64,000 nucleotides of DNA from positions 1 through 64,000 of the forward strand of contig NW_023590231.1 of NCBI RefSeq assembly GCF_901709675.1. Reading direction: 5' to 3'. Positions 42,170 to 52,959 of this stretch are shown piece by piece. Both the position numbers and the translations under genes were made by a program. A model generated the notes under the pieces. It did no database searches. It was not told the DNA's origin and worked only from the letters and a program-made list of their open reading frames with translations. Position 1 is the first letter of the stretch. Each line of letters begins with the position of its first letter. Source of the DNA: Syngnathus acus (lineage: Eukaryota > Chordata > Actinopteri > Syngnathiformes > Syngnathidae).

Positions 42170-43657
42170 AATATAAGCAATCTAAGAGTTTCTCCTGGGA
42201 GAAATATTTGGAAGTGACGACGGGCACACAGACTGCTCCTGCTCGGGCTTTCAAACCGGTAGGGTGTTTTTCGGGGAATTCAGTATGCATCTAGTTTATA
42301 GCGAAGTGTTTTAACAATAGTTTTTTTTTTTTTTTGCTGCAGAGACCTCCACATGGCTTCCAGGTGGGAATGAAGTTGGAAGCTGTGGACAGAAGGAACC
42401 CCATGCTCATTCGTGTCGCCACAATCGCAGACACGGAAGACCACCGGCTTAAGGTAGAAAATGCACGCCGACTCTCAAAATCACACTAAAGCACCATTAA
42501 CCATCTTTTAGATCCATTTTGATGGCTGGAATCCAGATGATGACTTCTGGGTGGAGACCGACTGCCCCGACCTGCACCCTGTAGGCTGGTGTCACAAGAC
42601 TGGACACTCTTTGCAGCACCCTAACAGTGAGAAATGTCATGTCCAAAGTTCCCTCTAAGCTGCGCGCGTGCACAATGAAGCCTGTACCTGATACTCAGTC
42701 GTCTCTGTTGCTAGGAAACCACTAGAGGTGGAAGCTGAGATTTCAGTTCGCAGTAGCCAGCCAGAGCCACTAGGAGGTGCCAGTGAGCAAAACCAAAATG
42801 GAACCAGACTCAAAAAGTAAAAAAAAAAAAAAAGTCACACAAAAAGCCATAAAGAATGAAATTCTAAGCTCTATCATTGTTCCTTTCAGGACTGCTTCGG
42901 TTCCCAAATATCTCAAAATGCACTACGTGAAAGAAGAGTCTGGTGATGGTAAAGGTTTGTGTCCTTTAAGTATGCAGACAACTTGCATGATGGCAGTCAC
43001 TAAAATGTCTCTTGTCCTCTCTCGGCACAGCATCCCCAGATTCCATTTCCCTCCAGCAAGCCCTTCACGAGTCAGTGTTCTCCCCCGGCGTGTCTACCGC
43101 TCCCCCCCACCGGGTGGCGCTATGCTGGGACAAACACTGTCAACTGCTGCCTGAGGTTCTGGGCCTCACCGCCAAGAGAGTGGCGGGATGGAGCACGGAG
43201 GAGGTCAGGTTTTGTTAAATCATCCTTCTATTTTTTTTTTTTGGTCAATGTCAGATAACTGCGATCTACATGCAGTGTGGAATGGGCTTGCTTACCTTTT
43301 TGGATGTTTTTCAACCAGGTGTCCAGTTTTGTGAAAGGACTCCCTGGGTGTAAAGAACATGCTGCAACATTTAAAACAGAGGTAAGGCAACAGCTTTTCG
43401 ATTGTGGAGTGATATAGTTTATATGTTTAGTGGTCAAATGTATTTGTTTCCTCAAGCAAATAGCACTTTGAGATTCCCCCGAATATAAAGTGCGTTATAA
43501 ATATAATTTATTATTATTATTATTATTATAAATAGACGGCGAGGCCTTTCTGCTACTCACCCAAACAGACATCGTCAAGATCCTGTCCATCAAGTTGGGC
43601 CCCGCCCTGAAGATTTATAACGCCATCCTCATGTTTAAGAGCGCCGATGAAGAGTAA
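42170..43657 (+). pseudogene. L3MBTL-like gene, 3' half only
   Basis: Exons: 42,170-42,258, 42,343-42,453, 42,512-42,626, 42,890-42,948, 43,031-43,203, 43,319-43,381 and 43,536-43,657. The first three encode one complete MBT repeat (SFSWEKYLE, GMKLEAVDRRNPMLI, IHFDGWNPDDDFW, HPVGWCHKTGHSL), matching the last of three in L3MBTL1/3/4. Then comes a linker and a C-terminal SAM domain (WSTEEVSSFVKGLPGC, IDGEAFLLLTQTDIVKIL, GPALKIYNAILMFKSADEE). These are chromatin readers of mono- and dimethyl-lysine. The first two MBT repeats are absent upstream. The last exon follows a (TTA)n run, and the only AG available (43,534-43,535) throws the frame off, so splicing there looks damaged. Confidence 0.75.
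43453..43535 (+). repeat. Retroposon-like tail with (TTA)n
   Basis: AAAGTGCGTTATAAATATAATTTATTATTATT... is typical of a fish retroposon 3' end. It abuts the SAM exon where the splice acceptor should be. Confidence 0.55.
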
Positions 43658-43698
43658 CTATAAGGACTCCCAACAGAAACGTTTACAGAAAAGCCATC

Positions 43699-44667
43699 CG
43701 CTATAATAAAGTCAAAGTCAGCTTTATTGTCAATCCCTTCATATGTCAAGACACACAAAGAAACCGAAATTCCGTTTCCTCTATCCCACGGTGACGAGAC
43801 ATAGTACACGATAGACATACAAGTAGACGACACAAAATAAAAACAAGAAAGCACAAACAATAAATAATAAATAATAAATAAATAATATGAGTGATGAATA
43901 AATAATAAACAAATAACCCAATAAATAAGAGGAGCAAAACTGAGCCAGTGTGCAGACAGTAAGCATAGCGCAAAGTACAGGACGCAATGCAGAAAGGGAG
44001 AGCGAGTTCAGGATCCTAACAGCCTGGAGTATGAAGCTGTTGGTGAGTCTGGTGGCGCGGGAGCGCAGGCTCCCAGAGGGCAGAAGATCGAACAAAGAGT
44101 GAGCGGGGTGACTCACATCACTCACAAACGCGGTCGCCTTGCGGGTGAGATGGGAGGTGTAAATGTCCTTCAAGGAGGGGAGAGAAGCATCAATAGTCTT
44201 ACCAGCCGTTTTCACTATGCGCTGCAGGGCCTTCAAGTCGTAGTCAGTGCAGCTGCCACCCCAGACAGCAATACAGCTGGAGAGGACGCTCTCAATGGTG
44301 CCGCGGTAAAAAGTAGTCATGACGGCCGGAGGAGCCCCCGCTCACCTGAGTTTCCGAAGGAAGTACAGGCGGCGCTGGGCCTTCTTCGCCAGCGATGCGG
44401 TGTTGGTGGACCAGGAGAGATCCTCACTGATGTGCACCCCCAGGAACCTGGCGCTGCTCACTCTCTCCACCACAGCACCGTCGATGGTCAGCGGCAGGTG
44501 TTGGGCGTGACCCTTCCGGAAGTCAACAACAATCTCCTTGGTCTTGTCGACGTTCAGCAGGAGGTTGTTGTCCCTGCACCACGTGGTCAGAAGGTCAACC
44601 TCCAGCCTGTATTGAGTCTCGTCTCCCTTGGTGATGAGACCCACCAGAGTCGTGTCGTCAGCAAGTT
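43699..44667 (-). mobile_element. LINE (CR1/Rex-like), 5'-truncated
   Basis: Minus strand: ADDTTLVGLITKGDET (RT motif C onward), FRKGHAQHLPLTIDG, KKAQRRLYFLRKLR, then MTTFYRGTIESVLSSCIAVW to LLPSGSLRSRATRLTNSF. One frameshift lies near 44,330-44,345. The 5' end breaks just before the FADD box and the 3' end is an ACTTTATTGTCAAT-type tail. Related to the copy at 23,868-25,405. It is inserted just beyond the L3MBTL-like stop codon. Confidence 0.85.
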
Positions 44668-45526
44668 GCTCTCTTCTCAATTGACTTAACAGGGCGAGTT
44701 CTTTAATTGTATCGTTTACTGACACGTCAATTAACAGACACCTTGAAAAATGTTCCTGACATAGTTTGTGAATTGTCCCAAAAGAAAATGTCAGAGCTTT
44801 CAAAGCTGGTTAACCAAGCACTTTAGTTGCTTGTGGTTTTTTTCTTTTTTTTTTATGAATGGCACTATTGTTTTTGTATTCTCTCTCTCTCTCTCCATTA
44901 GAGAGCAAGTGAAAGCTGAGAACAGTATCAATGACTTTTTTTTGTGAAGGGTGGGGAAAATGTTTTTCCCTCCCAACAAGGGCCACTTCATTTTTTTTAT
45001 GAAGTCCTCAGAGGGCTGTTTGAAAATTAAAAACCATGCGGACAAAGGTTATTACTGTACATATATATGGGAAATTTCAGGTTGTATTTGTTAGAAGTGC
45101 ACGGCGGGCTGTAGGCCTTCCCCTCACTGGTCTAACTGGTGATTAAGAAAATTCCTGGTTTATAATTCTCATTGTTTTGATGGCACATGAATGTTTTAAA
45201 AAATATTTTGCCATTATAAATAGAATGCAGGTACACAAGGATTTGCTCCTGCTTGGTTATGCAAAGATTGAAGGCGAAGAAAAATGTAAAAGAAAAACGT
45301 TGCCGAGGCAACAAACTGTCTGTCACCAGTTTGGAATGTGTTACATCGGTGCGTGTTTATATGGAAACAGCTTTTTATTTATGTATTCTAATTTAAGGGT
45401 TAATGGTATGCCGTCTTGGCTCTAAGGAGTGTGTGAGTGCTTGCGCAAGTTTGGGTATGAAATAAATGAGATGCACACTCACTCCTTGACCTTTAACACA
45501 TGCTGACACTAAACATACACAATATA
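44668..45526. other. Possible 3' UTR remnant
   Basis: No ORF with a domain. An AAATAAATGAG near 45,459 could be a polyadenylation signal for the L3MBTL-like gene, now separated from it by the LINE. Confidence 0.35.
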
Positions 45527-47263
45527 CCGTTTTTTTCCGTGTATAATACGCAAAATTTAACTAATTTATTGTCCTAAAATCTGGGGTGCGCATTATACAT
45601 GGGTACAATTTTTTTAAAAATTTTTTTTTGAATTTAATTTTTATTTTTTTATTTTATTTTTTTTTAAGAAAATCATGGTACTGGTACGAGTATTGATTTA
45701 TGTATTGTTCTCTTCTTGTCATGTTGTGAAAGAATGTGGGTTGAATAAATACCGAAAGAACAATAGTGTGTTTGTACTGTGCTCTGGTCATTTCGTCAAA
45801 GAAGGGATAATAGTCCTCTTCTCTTCTCTTCTTGACTGACAATGAATGTGATAGTTTAATACAGTGGTTCCCAAACTTTTGCAGGCTGGCGCCCCCTTTG
45901 GCTCCCCAGTGAATTCCTAGCGCCCCCCCCAAGGACCGGCATTTATATAAATAAATAATACATTTATATAAATAAATAAATAATACATTTATAATATCAT
46001 TACCATTACGTTGAATTAGTGGGAGCACTGAGTTTGTTTCTCAGAAACGAGCCGGTCCCATCTAGACGTAATCGGAGACAATGACACCCGAAGTGATTTA
46101 AGGTTTGTCTTTTATTGCAGGATGCTTGGTCTCCATGTGTTGAAGCAGTTTTGAATGCTTCACTGCCTGGTTAGTTAGCCTGTCGCCACATATTAGCTTT
46201 GCGGGCTCGACTGGGGAAACATGTCACGTGACCGGGACGAGTGTCTTGACCTGAATTAATTGATCGTCGATAAAAAAAAAATTCTGTGCGGCTTGGCGGC
46301 CCGGTACCAAGTAACCCACGGACCGGTACCGGTCCGCGGCCCGGTGGTTGGGGACCACTGCCCTAACCAGCTCAACACAACACAACACGGCGCGTTCTGG
46401 CGAGTCCCCAATTTCATGTTGACTTGAACTCAAGATGATGTTGACCGCCAGAATGCGGTTTTTATTATAAGATAAAATTCTGAACATTACAAGCTTGAAA
46501 TTACAAACCTGAGCTTTTGCTTTTGTAGTCTATGCTGTCGGATCTGACTGGGCCAGAGCGGCGTGTTGTGTACAAATCGACTGCCGCCCCCCTACCGCCC
46601 CTTTCTTCCTCACCGCCCCCCCAGATCTTTCCACCGCCCCCAGGGGGGCGGTACCGCCCACTTTGGGAACCACTGGTTTAATACAATCAGCAAATAACAA
46701 AATGCGTATTACAGGTAATATTTTATTTCACAACACTTTGCCTTGTTCCTTTCGTCTCTGCTGTTCACTTCAAACACGCTCCATACGAACGCAATGCTCT
46801 CGTATCAGACGCTTGCTCGATCACCTGCTCGTTTGCTGTCACAATGTACCCTACACAAATCCGAAACATTTGTTGCGGCTCCGAGTCACGACGAGGGGCA
46901 AGTTTTGGTTTCCAAGGGTGTCATTCCTCTTCAACGTCTCTCCCATACAGAGCCGCCTTTTTCACATGTCCGCACGTCACTTTCCTCTCTTTTCAGCTGA
47001 TCGCGGTGGTGCCTTTATGGGCAGTCGGAGAAATCAACGCCAACAAAAAAAATACATCCAGCCTAGTTAAGACCATACCAAAGACTATAAAAATGGGACC
47101 CATTGCCTCCCTGCGTGTGTGACGATCATTGGGACTTAAAAGAAAAAAAAAAAAAAAAATTGGGTGCGTATTATACATGGGTACAGGCTTTTTTCCAGCA
47201 TCAACATGCCATTGTTAGGGTGCGTATTATACATGGGGGCGTATTATACACGGAAAAAAACGG
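45527..47263. mobile_element. DNA transposon with 24-bp TIRs and TA duplication
   Basis: Perfect 24-bp inverted termini beginning CCGTTTTTTTCCGTGTATAA and flanked by TA, as in Tc1/mariner-like elements. No transposase is present. It contains a hAT-type insertion (45,862-46,675) and, near 47,070-47,130, a short piece of the SINE family found at 36,298. Its inner sequence 46,695-46,870 is shared with 22,127-22,290. Confidence 0.85.
45862..46675. mobile_element. Nested hAT-type element with 8-bp duplication
   Basis: Termini CAGTGGTTCCCAAA and its complement, flanked by GTTTAATA on both sides (45,854-45,861 and 46,676-46,683). It lies inside the TA-flanked transposon. A further hAT-like end (GGTTGGGGACCACTG) near 46,343-46,358 suggests a third nested insertion with an unresolved left border. 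Confidence 0.9.
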
Positions 47264-47589
47264 TATTTGGCTTCTGGGCAAAAATAAGACACTACATGAA
47301 CTTAATGTGATCTCTAAACTTTAGAACAGGGGTCACCAACCTCCTACAACACAACGGCTCATGTTCATGCTTGCAAGGAGCATTCCACAGTTCATTCACA
47401 TGCCTTAATTTTGCATTATTTTTAGAGGAGCGCTAACACTTGAATGGTGTGATAGCAAAAAAATGGCATCATGAGTAAGGACGGAGCCAAGTCAATTGTC
47501 ACATACCTACTGTGGTGAGTACAATGTGAAGTTTTTATATTGATCAAAACTGACTGTGAACAATATTGTTGTGGAGATGTGATATATTG
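47264..47589. other. Spacer with hAT-like end
   Basis: Contains ACAGGGGTCACCAACCTCC near 47,328, resembling a hAT terminus. No gene is seen. Confidence 0.35.
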
Positions 47590-49232
47590 AAAGATGAAGG
47601 TAATTGTTTCTACATTAATGAACGTTGGTGTACTGATGTCACGGTGTTGAAAGAGTTTTGCAGCCCTCTCCTAGAAACACTTTTCATAAATTGCCGGCCG
47701 TTCTATTCACCACGGGAGTTCTCCTCGATCGTCATGGCGGCTGTTTACATCCCACCGCACGCACGTGCGAGTGAAGCCACGCAGATGCTGGCTGACCAGG
47801 TAACAGACATGGAGAAACTTCTACCAAACTCACTAATCATTGTTCTGGCTGATCTTAACAGGGCGAACCTCGCACACGAACTGCCCAGATACAGACAGCG
47901 CGTAACGTGTCCCACCAGAGGGGCACAGACTCTGGACCACTGCTACACCGTGATCAAGGATGCATACCACTCTGCGGCTCGTGCAGCTTTAGGACTCTCG
48001 GACCACTGTCTAGTTCATCTGATCCCGGCCTACAGGCAGAAACGAAAAACTTCTAAGCCTGTGGTGAGGACTGTGAGGAAGTGGACAGTGGAGTCAAGGC
48101 AGGACCTCCAAGCCTGCTTTGACTGCACCGATTGGGGAGCTTTTGAAGCTGCAACTTCAGACTTGCATCAACTCACTGACACTGTCACATCATACGTCAG
48201 TTTTTGTGAGGATCTGTGTGTGCGGACTAAGACCTTCTGCACGTACAACGACGACAAACCTTGGTTTACGCCGAACCTCAGGGGGCTGCGCAAAGTCAAG
48301 GAGGAGGCCTACAGGAGCGGCGACCGCGATCTGTTCAGGCGGACCAGAAACACACCGAACCGAGAGGTCAGGAAAGCCCGGAGGTGTTACGGGGAGAACC
48401 TGAAGAGACACCTCTCTGCCAATCCTGATCCCTCAACAGTGTGGAAAGGTCTGCAGAGCATCACGGGCTACAAGAAACGAACCCCCCGTCCTGTGGAGAG
48501 CCCGAGGCTCGCTGACCCGCTAAACAAGTTCTACTGCAGGTTTGATCGGTCCTCCCACACAACGGGACTTCCTGCAGCACAATCTACATACTCACCTCTC
48601 CCCACAACTGCTCTGTCCACACCTCTATCATCGTTGTCACCCACTCTCTCTCTTGCAGAGGCCGCGCCCGCACTCCAGGTCCGCGAGGAGGAAGTGCGCC
48701 AGATGTTCCGGAGACAAAAGACCAGGAAGGCACCGGGCCCAGACGGCGTGTCACCTTCCTGCTTGAAAGTCTGCGCTGAGCAGCTGGCGCCCACCTTTGC
48801 CCGGACCTTCAACCGTTCTCTGGAGCTGTGTGAGGTGCCCTCGTGCTTCAAGAGCTCCACCATCGTTCCAGTGGCCAAGAAGCCCGCCATCACAGGTTTG
48901 AATGACTATAGACCCGTCGCACTGACATCTGGGGTCATGAAATCTTTCGAGAGGTTAGTGCTGAACCACCTGAAGGAGGTCACGGCCCCCTTGCTTGACC
49001 GCCTCCAGTTTGCCTACCGGGCAAACAGGTCAGTGGATGATGCGGTCAACATGGGACTGCACTACATCCTGCACCACCTGGACACCCCAGGAACGTACGC
49101 CAGGATCCTGTTCGTGGACTTCAGTTCGGCGTTCAACACCATCGCTCCTGACATCCTCCAACAGAAGCTCATCCAGCTTGCGGTGCCTGCCCCCACCTGT
49201 CAGTGGATCACCAGCTTCCTGACCAACGGGAG
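47590..49232 (+). mobile_element. LINE (CR1/L2-like), 5' portion of a split element
   Basis: Open frame through 49,263. It contains the C-terminal part of the APE endonuclease ([47 protein letters not shown]), a linker, and the RT up to motif A ([46 protein letters not shown]). It stops at CQWITSFLTN, exactly where the piece at 56,768 resumes. The first residues of the endonuclease are missing (5' truncation), and the usual GDFN motif reads ADLN. The frame is otherwise intact. Confidence 0.9.
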
Positions 49233-49375
49233 CACATTGTACATTTACATTGTAAGCGTATAGTCAGCGAAGCGATCCTTTCCACAGCAGTCACCATGAC
49301 AGGTCACCTGGTGGCGCTAGTGTGCAAAGCGCCGTTGGACGGGCAGGAGAAGAAGTATATTTGAATTGGCGGATG

Positions 49376-49383
49376 TGACGTCA
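49376..49383 (+). promoter_or_regulatory. CRE-like site near a putative promoter
   Basis: Palindromic TGACGTCA, about 20 bp after a TATATTT element (49,356). The same octamer occurs near 50,052 and 53,557 within this block. The transcription direction is not proven. Confidence 0.4.
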
Positions 49384-49414
49384 CGTCTTCAGGTCAATTG
49401 GAGACAGGTGTGCT

Positions 49415-49740
49415 CAAGAGGAGTTATCAAATGCAGGTGCCACCGAACGCGTGGCGGGCGGTTTGTCAGGTAAGGGAGCAAATGTTTGTCATTTCTTGCC
49501 GTTTCTCCCGATGGACGCCGTGTTTGTTTGTTGCAGGATTTTCGCGCTCAAGGGGAATTATCAAATGCAGGCGCCACCGACCGCGGGGCATTTTCTCAGG
49601 CAAGCGAGCAAATGTTTGTCGTTTTTATTTTGTTTGTTTGTTGCAGGATTGTCGTACTCGTGACTCGGCGACGTTTGGCGTTTCTTACGATGCCTTTTAC
49701 TATTTCTTGCAGGATTTTTGCTCTCCAGGAACTCGTGAGT
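49415..49740 (+). repeat. Duplicated exon-like modules with short introns
   Basis: The module ATTATCAAATGCAGGCGCCA recurs (first as AGTTATCAAATGCAGGTGCC). After each copy comes a donor-like CAGGTAAG (49,469) or CAGGCAAG (49,599) and then TTTGTTTGTTGCAG (ends 49,536 and 49,646). Predicted introns are 67 and 47 bp, very short for fish. A third TTCTTGCAG lies near 49,716. No conserved reading frame is seen. Confidence 0.5.
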
Positions 49741-50084
49741 GTTTGAGGTTTGGCCACGGCACGCCACAATCGACTTTGCGTCGCGTCGTTGCGCGCTTCG
49801 GTCGTTTTGCCGCTACAGTATTTCAAATGTCTTTCGCGTTTTTTTTTTTAATGCTGGCCAGCATTTTTTCATTCGTTTTAATGTTGAAGGTTCGTAAAAC
49901 ACGCAGCCGATAAGCGCGTGTTTGTCTGGCTATAGGAAACGTTAGTTTGACTATAGTCAAATAAACAATTATGATCGTTGGTTATATTGGTTCTGTTGAG
50001 ATGTGTGTGCGCCATTTCCTTGTTAAACAAGCTTATGAATGTGACGAATTAGTGACGTCATGTCAAAATCAGATATTTGTGACC

Positions 50085-50165
50085 CAAATCTATTGAAAAA
50101 TGGCGCCCGCCCGCCCAAATCTATTCAAAGATGGCGCCCGCCGGCCCAAATTTATTTAAAGATGC
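50085..50165. repeat. 33-bp tandem repeat with GATGGCGCCC motif
   Basis: Three copies beginning CCCAAATCTATT and containing AAAGATGGCGCCCGCC (the first has AAAATGG, the third is truncated). AAGATGGCG matches the core bound by YY1 in many promoters. Confidence 0.7.
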
Positions 50166-50637
50166 GTTCCGTTACGCAACAAACATTTGCGCGCGTTATT
50201 TTCTCCCGTTTTGAACCACTCTGCTCAATTCGTGCGACGTCGCAAACCTGGATCGTCTGTCGGATGTGAGGTGAGTTGATGGATGATGAAATTAAAATCT
50301 TGATTATCATTCTGATAGTGACTGAAATATTTGAACGTATTACAATATAATGCTAATTATAAATCTATATTAAATGTAAAACTGTACTTAGTATGTTTAA
50401 TTGTTGCAAAAATAACATGCCATTTCCCCTAAGTATATATTGCATCCTTGGACGCAAAGCAAGCGGGAGGCTCTTGAGCCATCTCAGTGATGTTGAGGAC
50501 ACTGAGGAAGACTAGTCCTAAATCAGGTGAAAACAAGTTTGTGCAAAGTTTCAGCTTCCCAGCACACAATGGTGTATGCGTGTTTTTGCAGGCTGCAAGA
50601 GGAGCGGAGTGGGATGAGGAAAAGGATGATTCCATTT

Positions 50638-50978
50638 CAAAAGGAGCAATGCAATTTCCAAAGGAGCAATGGCCTATCCAAAGGAGCAATGGCCTATCCG
50701 AAGGAGCAATGGCCTATCCGAAGGAGCAATGGCCTATCCGAAGGAGCAATGGCCTATCCGAAGGAGCAATGGCCTATCCGAAGGAGCAATGGCCTATCCG
50801 AAGGAGCAATGCCCTATCCGAAGGAGCAATGGCCTATCCGAAGGAGCAATGCCCTATCCGAAGGAGCAATGCCCTATCCGAAGGAGCAATGCCCTATCCG
50901 AAGGAGCAATGCCCTATCCGAAGGAGCAATGCCCTATCCAAAGGAGCAATGGCCTATCCAAAGGAGCAATGCCATGCC
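50638..50978. repeat. 20-bp minisatellite, about 17 copies
   Basis: Unit AAGGAGCAATGGCCTATCCG with a frequent GGCC/GCCC variant, perfect in length throughout. Because 20 is not a multiple of three and the unit has no stop in any + phase, all three forward frames stay open across it, giving overlapping ORFs of 148-237 codons. These are by-products of the repeat and not evidence for protein. Confidence 0.95.
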
Positions 50979-51289
50979 AAGTCAAGAATGAAGCAGCATG
51001 CTGCAAAAGTCGCCATGTGTGCGGATCATGTGCCCAGGAGGGGGCAGTGTGGTTGCCTTTGGTTATGGGTGCACGACGGAAAGGTTGCAGGTGTGGACAG
51101 TGTTTGGGGGTCTGATGGTTGGTCTTGCTTAAGAGGTGTGCTGTGGTTAAGGTTGTGGCTTGTCTGGATCCAGCGTTGTCTTGTGCTTGGTTGCCATTGA
51201 CGGCTCACTTGGGGGAGGATGTGGTCACGTGGATGGACGCAAACTAAACTTTGACGTGGATCCGAAGGTCCAATTTTGCCATGACTTGT

Positions 51290-51660
51290 AACATTTTGTC
51301 TTTTTCTAACCTGCCACTGTTGTACTTGCTGCGTTCTTTGTTCCCCCCCCTCGTTGTAGGGCGGCGTTGGAGCGAGCCGGTCCCGAATGTCCAATTTTCC
51401 AATGTGACTTGTGACATTTTGTGTCGTTTTCCTAACCTACCACTGTTGTACTTAATCTAACCCTAACCTACCACTGTGGTACTTGCGTTCTTTGTTCTCC
51501 CCTCGGTGTAGGGCAGCATTGGAGCGAGCCAGCAACAGTGTATTTTTCTAACCTACCACTGTCGTACTTCATTTAACCCTAACCTACCACTGTGGTACTA
51601 GTGTTCTTTGTTCTCCCCTCGGTGTAGGGCGGCGTTGGAGCGAGCCGGTCCACGAGGAAG
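51290..51660. repeat. Tandem exon-like repeat, three copies
   Basis: Each copy has CTAACCTACCACTG...GTACTT, then TTCTTTGTTC, a C/T-rich run and GTGTAG or GTTGTAG, then GGCGGCGTTGGAGCGAGCC. The end looks like a polypyrimidine tract plus 3' splice site. Copies end near 51,377, 51,530 and 51,646. No coding frame. Confidence 0.65.
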
Positions 51661-52559
51661 GCGCGGGTGCTCAAGGCATAAGCAGCGCACAACGCATTGC
51701 ATGTTCTGCTTTTTGCAGGCTGGACGCTAAAGGGGTGCGCTAAAGGGGTGCGCATGGCCCGGCCCAACCCGACCCGGCGACAATCACAAAGAGTAGCTAG
51801 CCGCTGTGGTCAAGTAAGCAAGTGACCTACCACTTGGGGTGCTCTTTGAGTTTCTGACATTGCTTCTGTCTGCAGATGGCGACCGGGACACGACACGATC
51901 AGAGGTGGACCACTTCCCCAGCCTGGTGGCAACACGCCGAAGTATCCTGCCTTGACCGAACACTGGGTTCTGAGGGAGACCCGCTTCCCTGGAGGCGTCG
52001 ACCTGCGCAGCTTCAATGTGTAACATTGAGTTTTTTTTTTAATTATTTTTAAATTCACACCAGCGGTGTCCAAATGTCTGTTTGAGGGCTGCATACTGAA
52101 ACAAATTCAGAATTCTTGACACAAATTAAATAACGAACTTGTGCTATTTTTTTTCTACTGCTACAAAGCGGTGTTGTGTTCATTTTGAAGGTCATTCATG
52201 TGGTGTGTTGATAAAGCTGCCCCTAGGCTGCCATTTGGACACCAATGGTGACATGTGTAGGGCTGCACGGGTATTGGAAACCTGCCATATGGTGGTATAG
52301 GTTATTGACATGCACTTTAAGAAAGGAAAGTTTTTTTTGTTTAATGTGGCAAATGACTCGAGCTCCATGTTTTCTGGCCTCCTATTTGTAATGAGTTTAG
52401 AAGATGAAGAGTCCTTGATTCAAGTTAAATTTAACTGATCTAACTGATGTCATTGCGATCAAATAGTTCATTTCCATCCCAGGTTTTTGCACGACTTTGC
52501 TCAATGTACAATACTGCCATATTACTGACTTTCCAATATGTTGTGCAACCCTGATTGAG

Positions 52560-52722
52560 TGCCAACGCGCAGCGACGGCAAGCGCAAGCGACCGCGCAGC
52601 GACGGCAAGCGCAAGCGACCGCGCAGCGACGGCAAGCGCAAGCGACGGCAAGCGACGGCAAGCGCAAGCGACGGCAAGCGCAAGCGACGGCAAGCGCAAG
52701 CGACGGCAAGCGCAAGCGAGAC
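52560..52722. repeat. GC-rich minisatellite (GCGACGGCAAGC)
   Basis: Variable 10- and 16-bp steps of GACGGCAAGCGCAAGC. It generates Arg/Ala/Ser-rich open frames on both strands, which I treat as repeat artefacts. Confidence 0.85.
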
Positions 52723-52959
52723 TTTTGTGCTTGTCTTGCAAGGTGGAAGAGACTGTGCGAAACGAAGAGCCGGCGGACGGAGGCCACCAGACCCGTGAGC
52801 GGGGTGCAAAGGAAGGAATCACCCAAAGAAAGCAGTCGCCAAGTGATGAAGAGGAGCCTGATACATGACTGGCCAAAGCTGGCCAGAGGGGACATGGCAA
52901 TCCAATATGCAAGGGTAGTGTACACACTTGTTGGTTTTAATTTGGTTTCCTTATTTGTC

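Noticed and set aside
50279-50330. C/D-box snoRNA candidate (GATGATGA ... CTGA)
   Set aside because: The C box and CTGA are only about 22 bases apart, no terminal stem is seen, and no C' or D' boxes are recognised.
50487-51200. Proline/glutamine-rich proteins across the 20-bp minisatellite
   Set aside because: All three frames are open because of the repeat unit. Nothing outside the repeat supports a gene.
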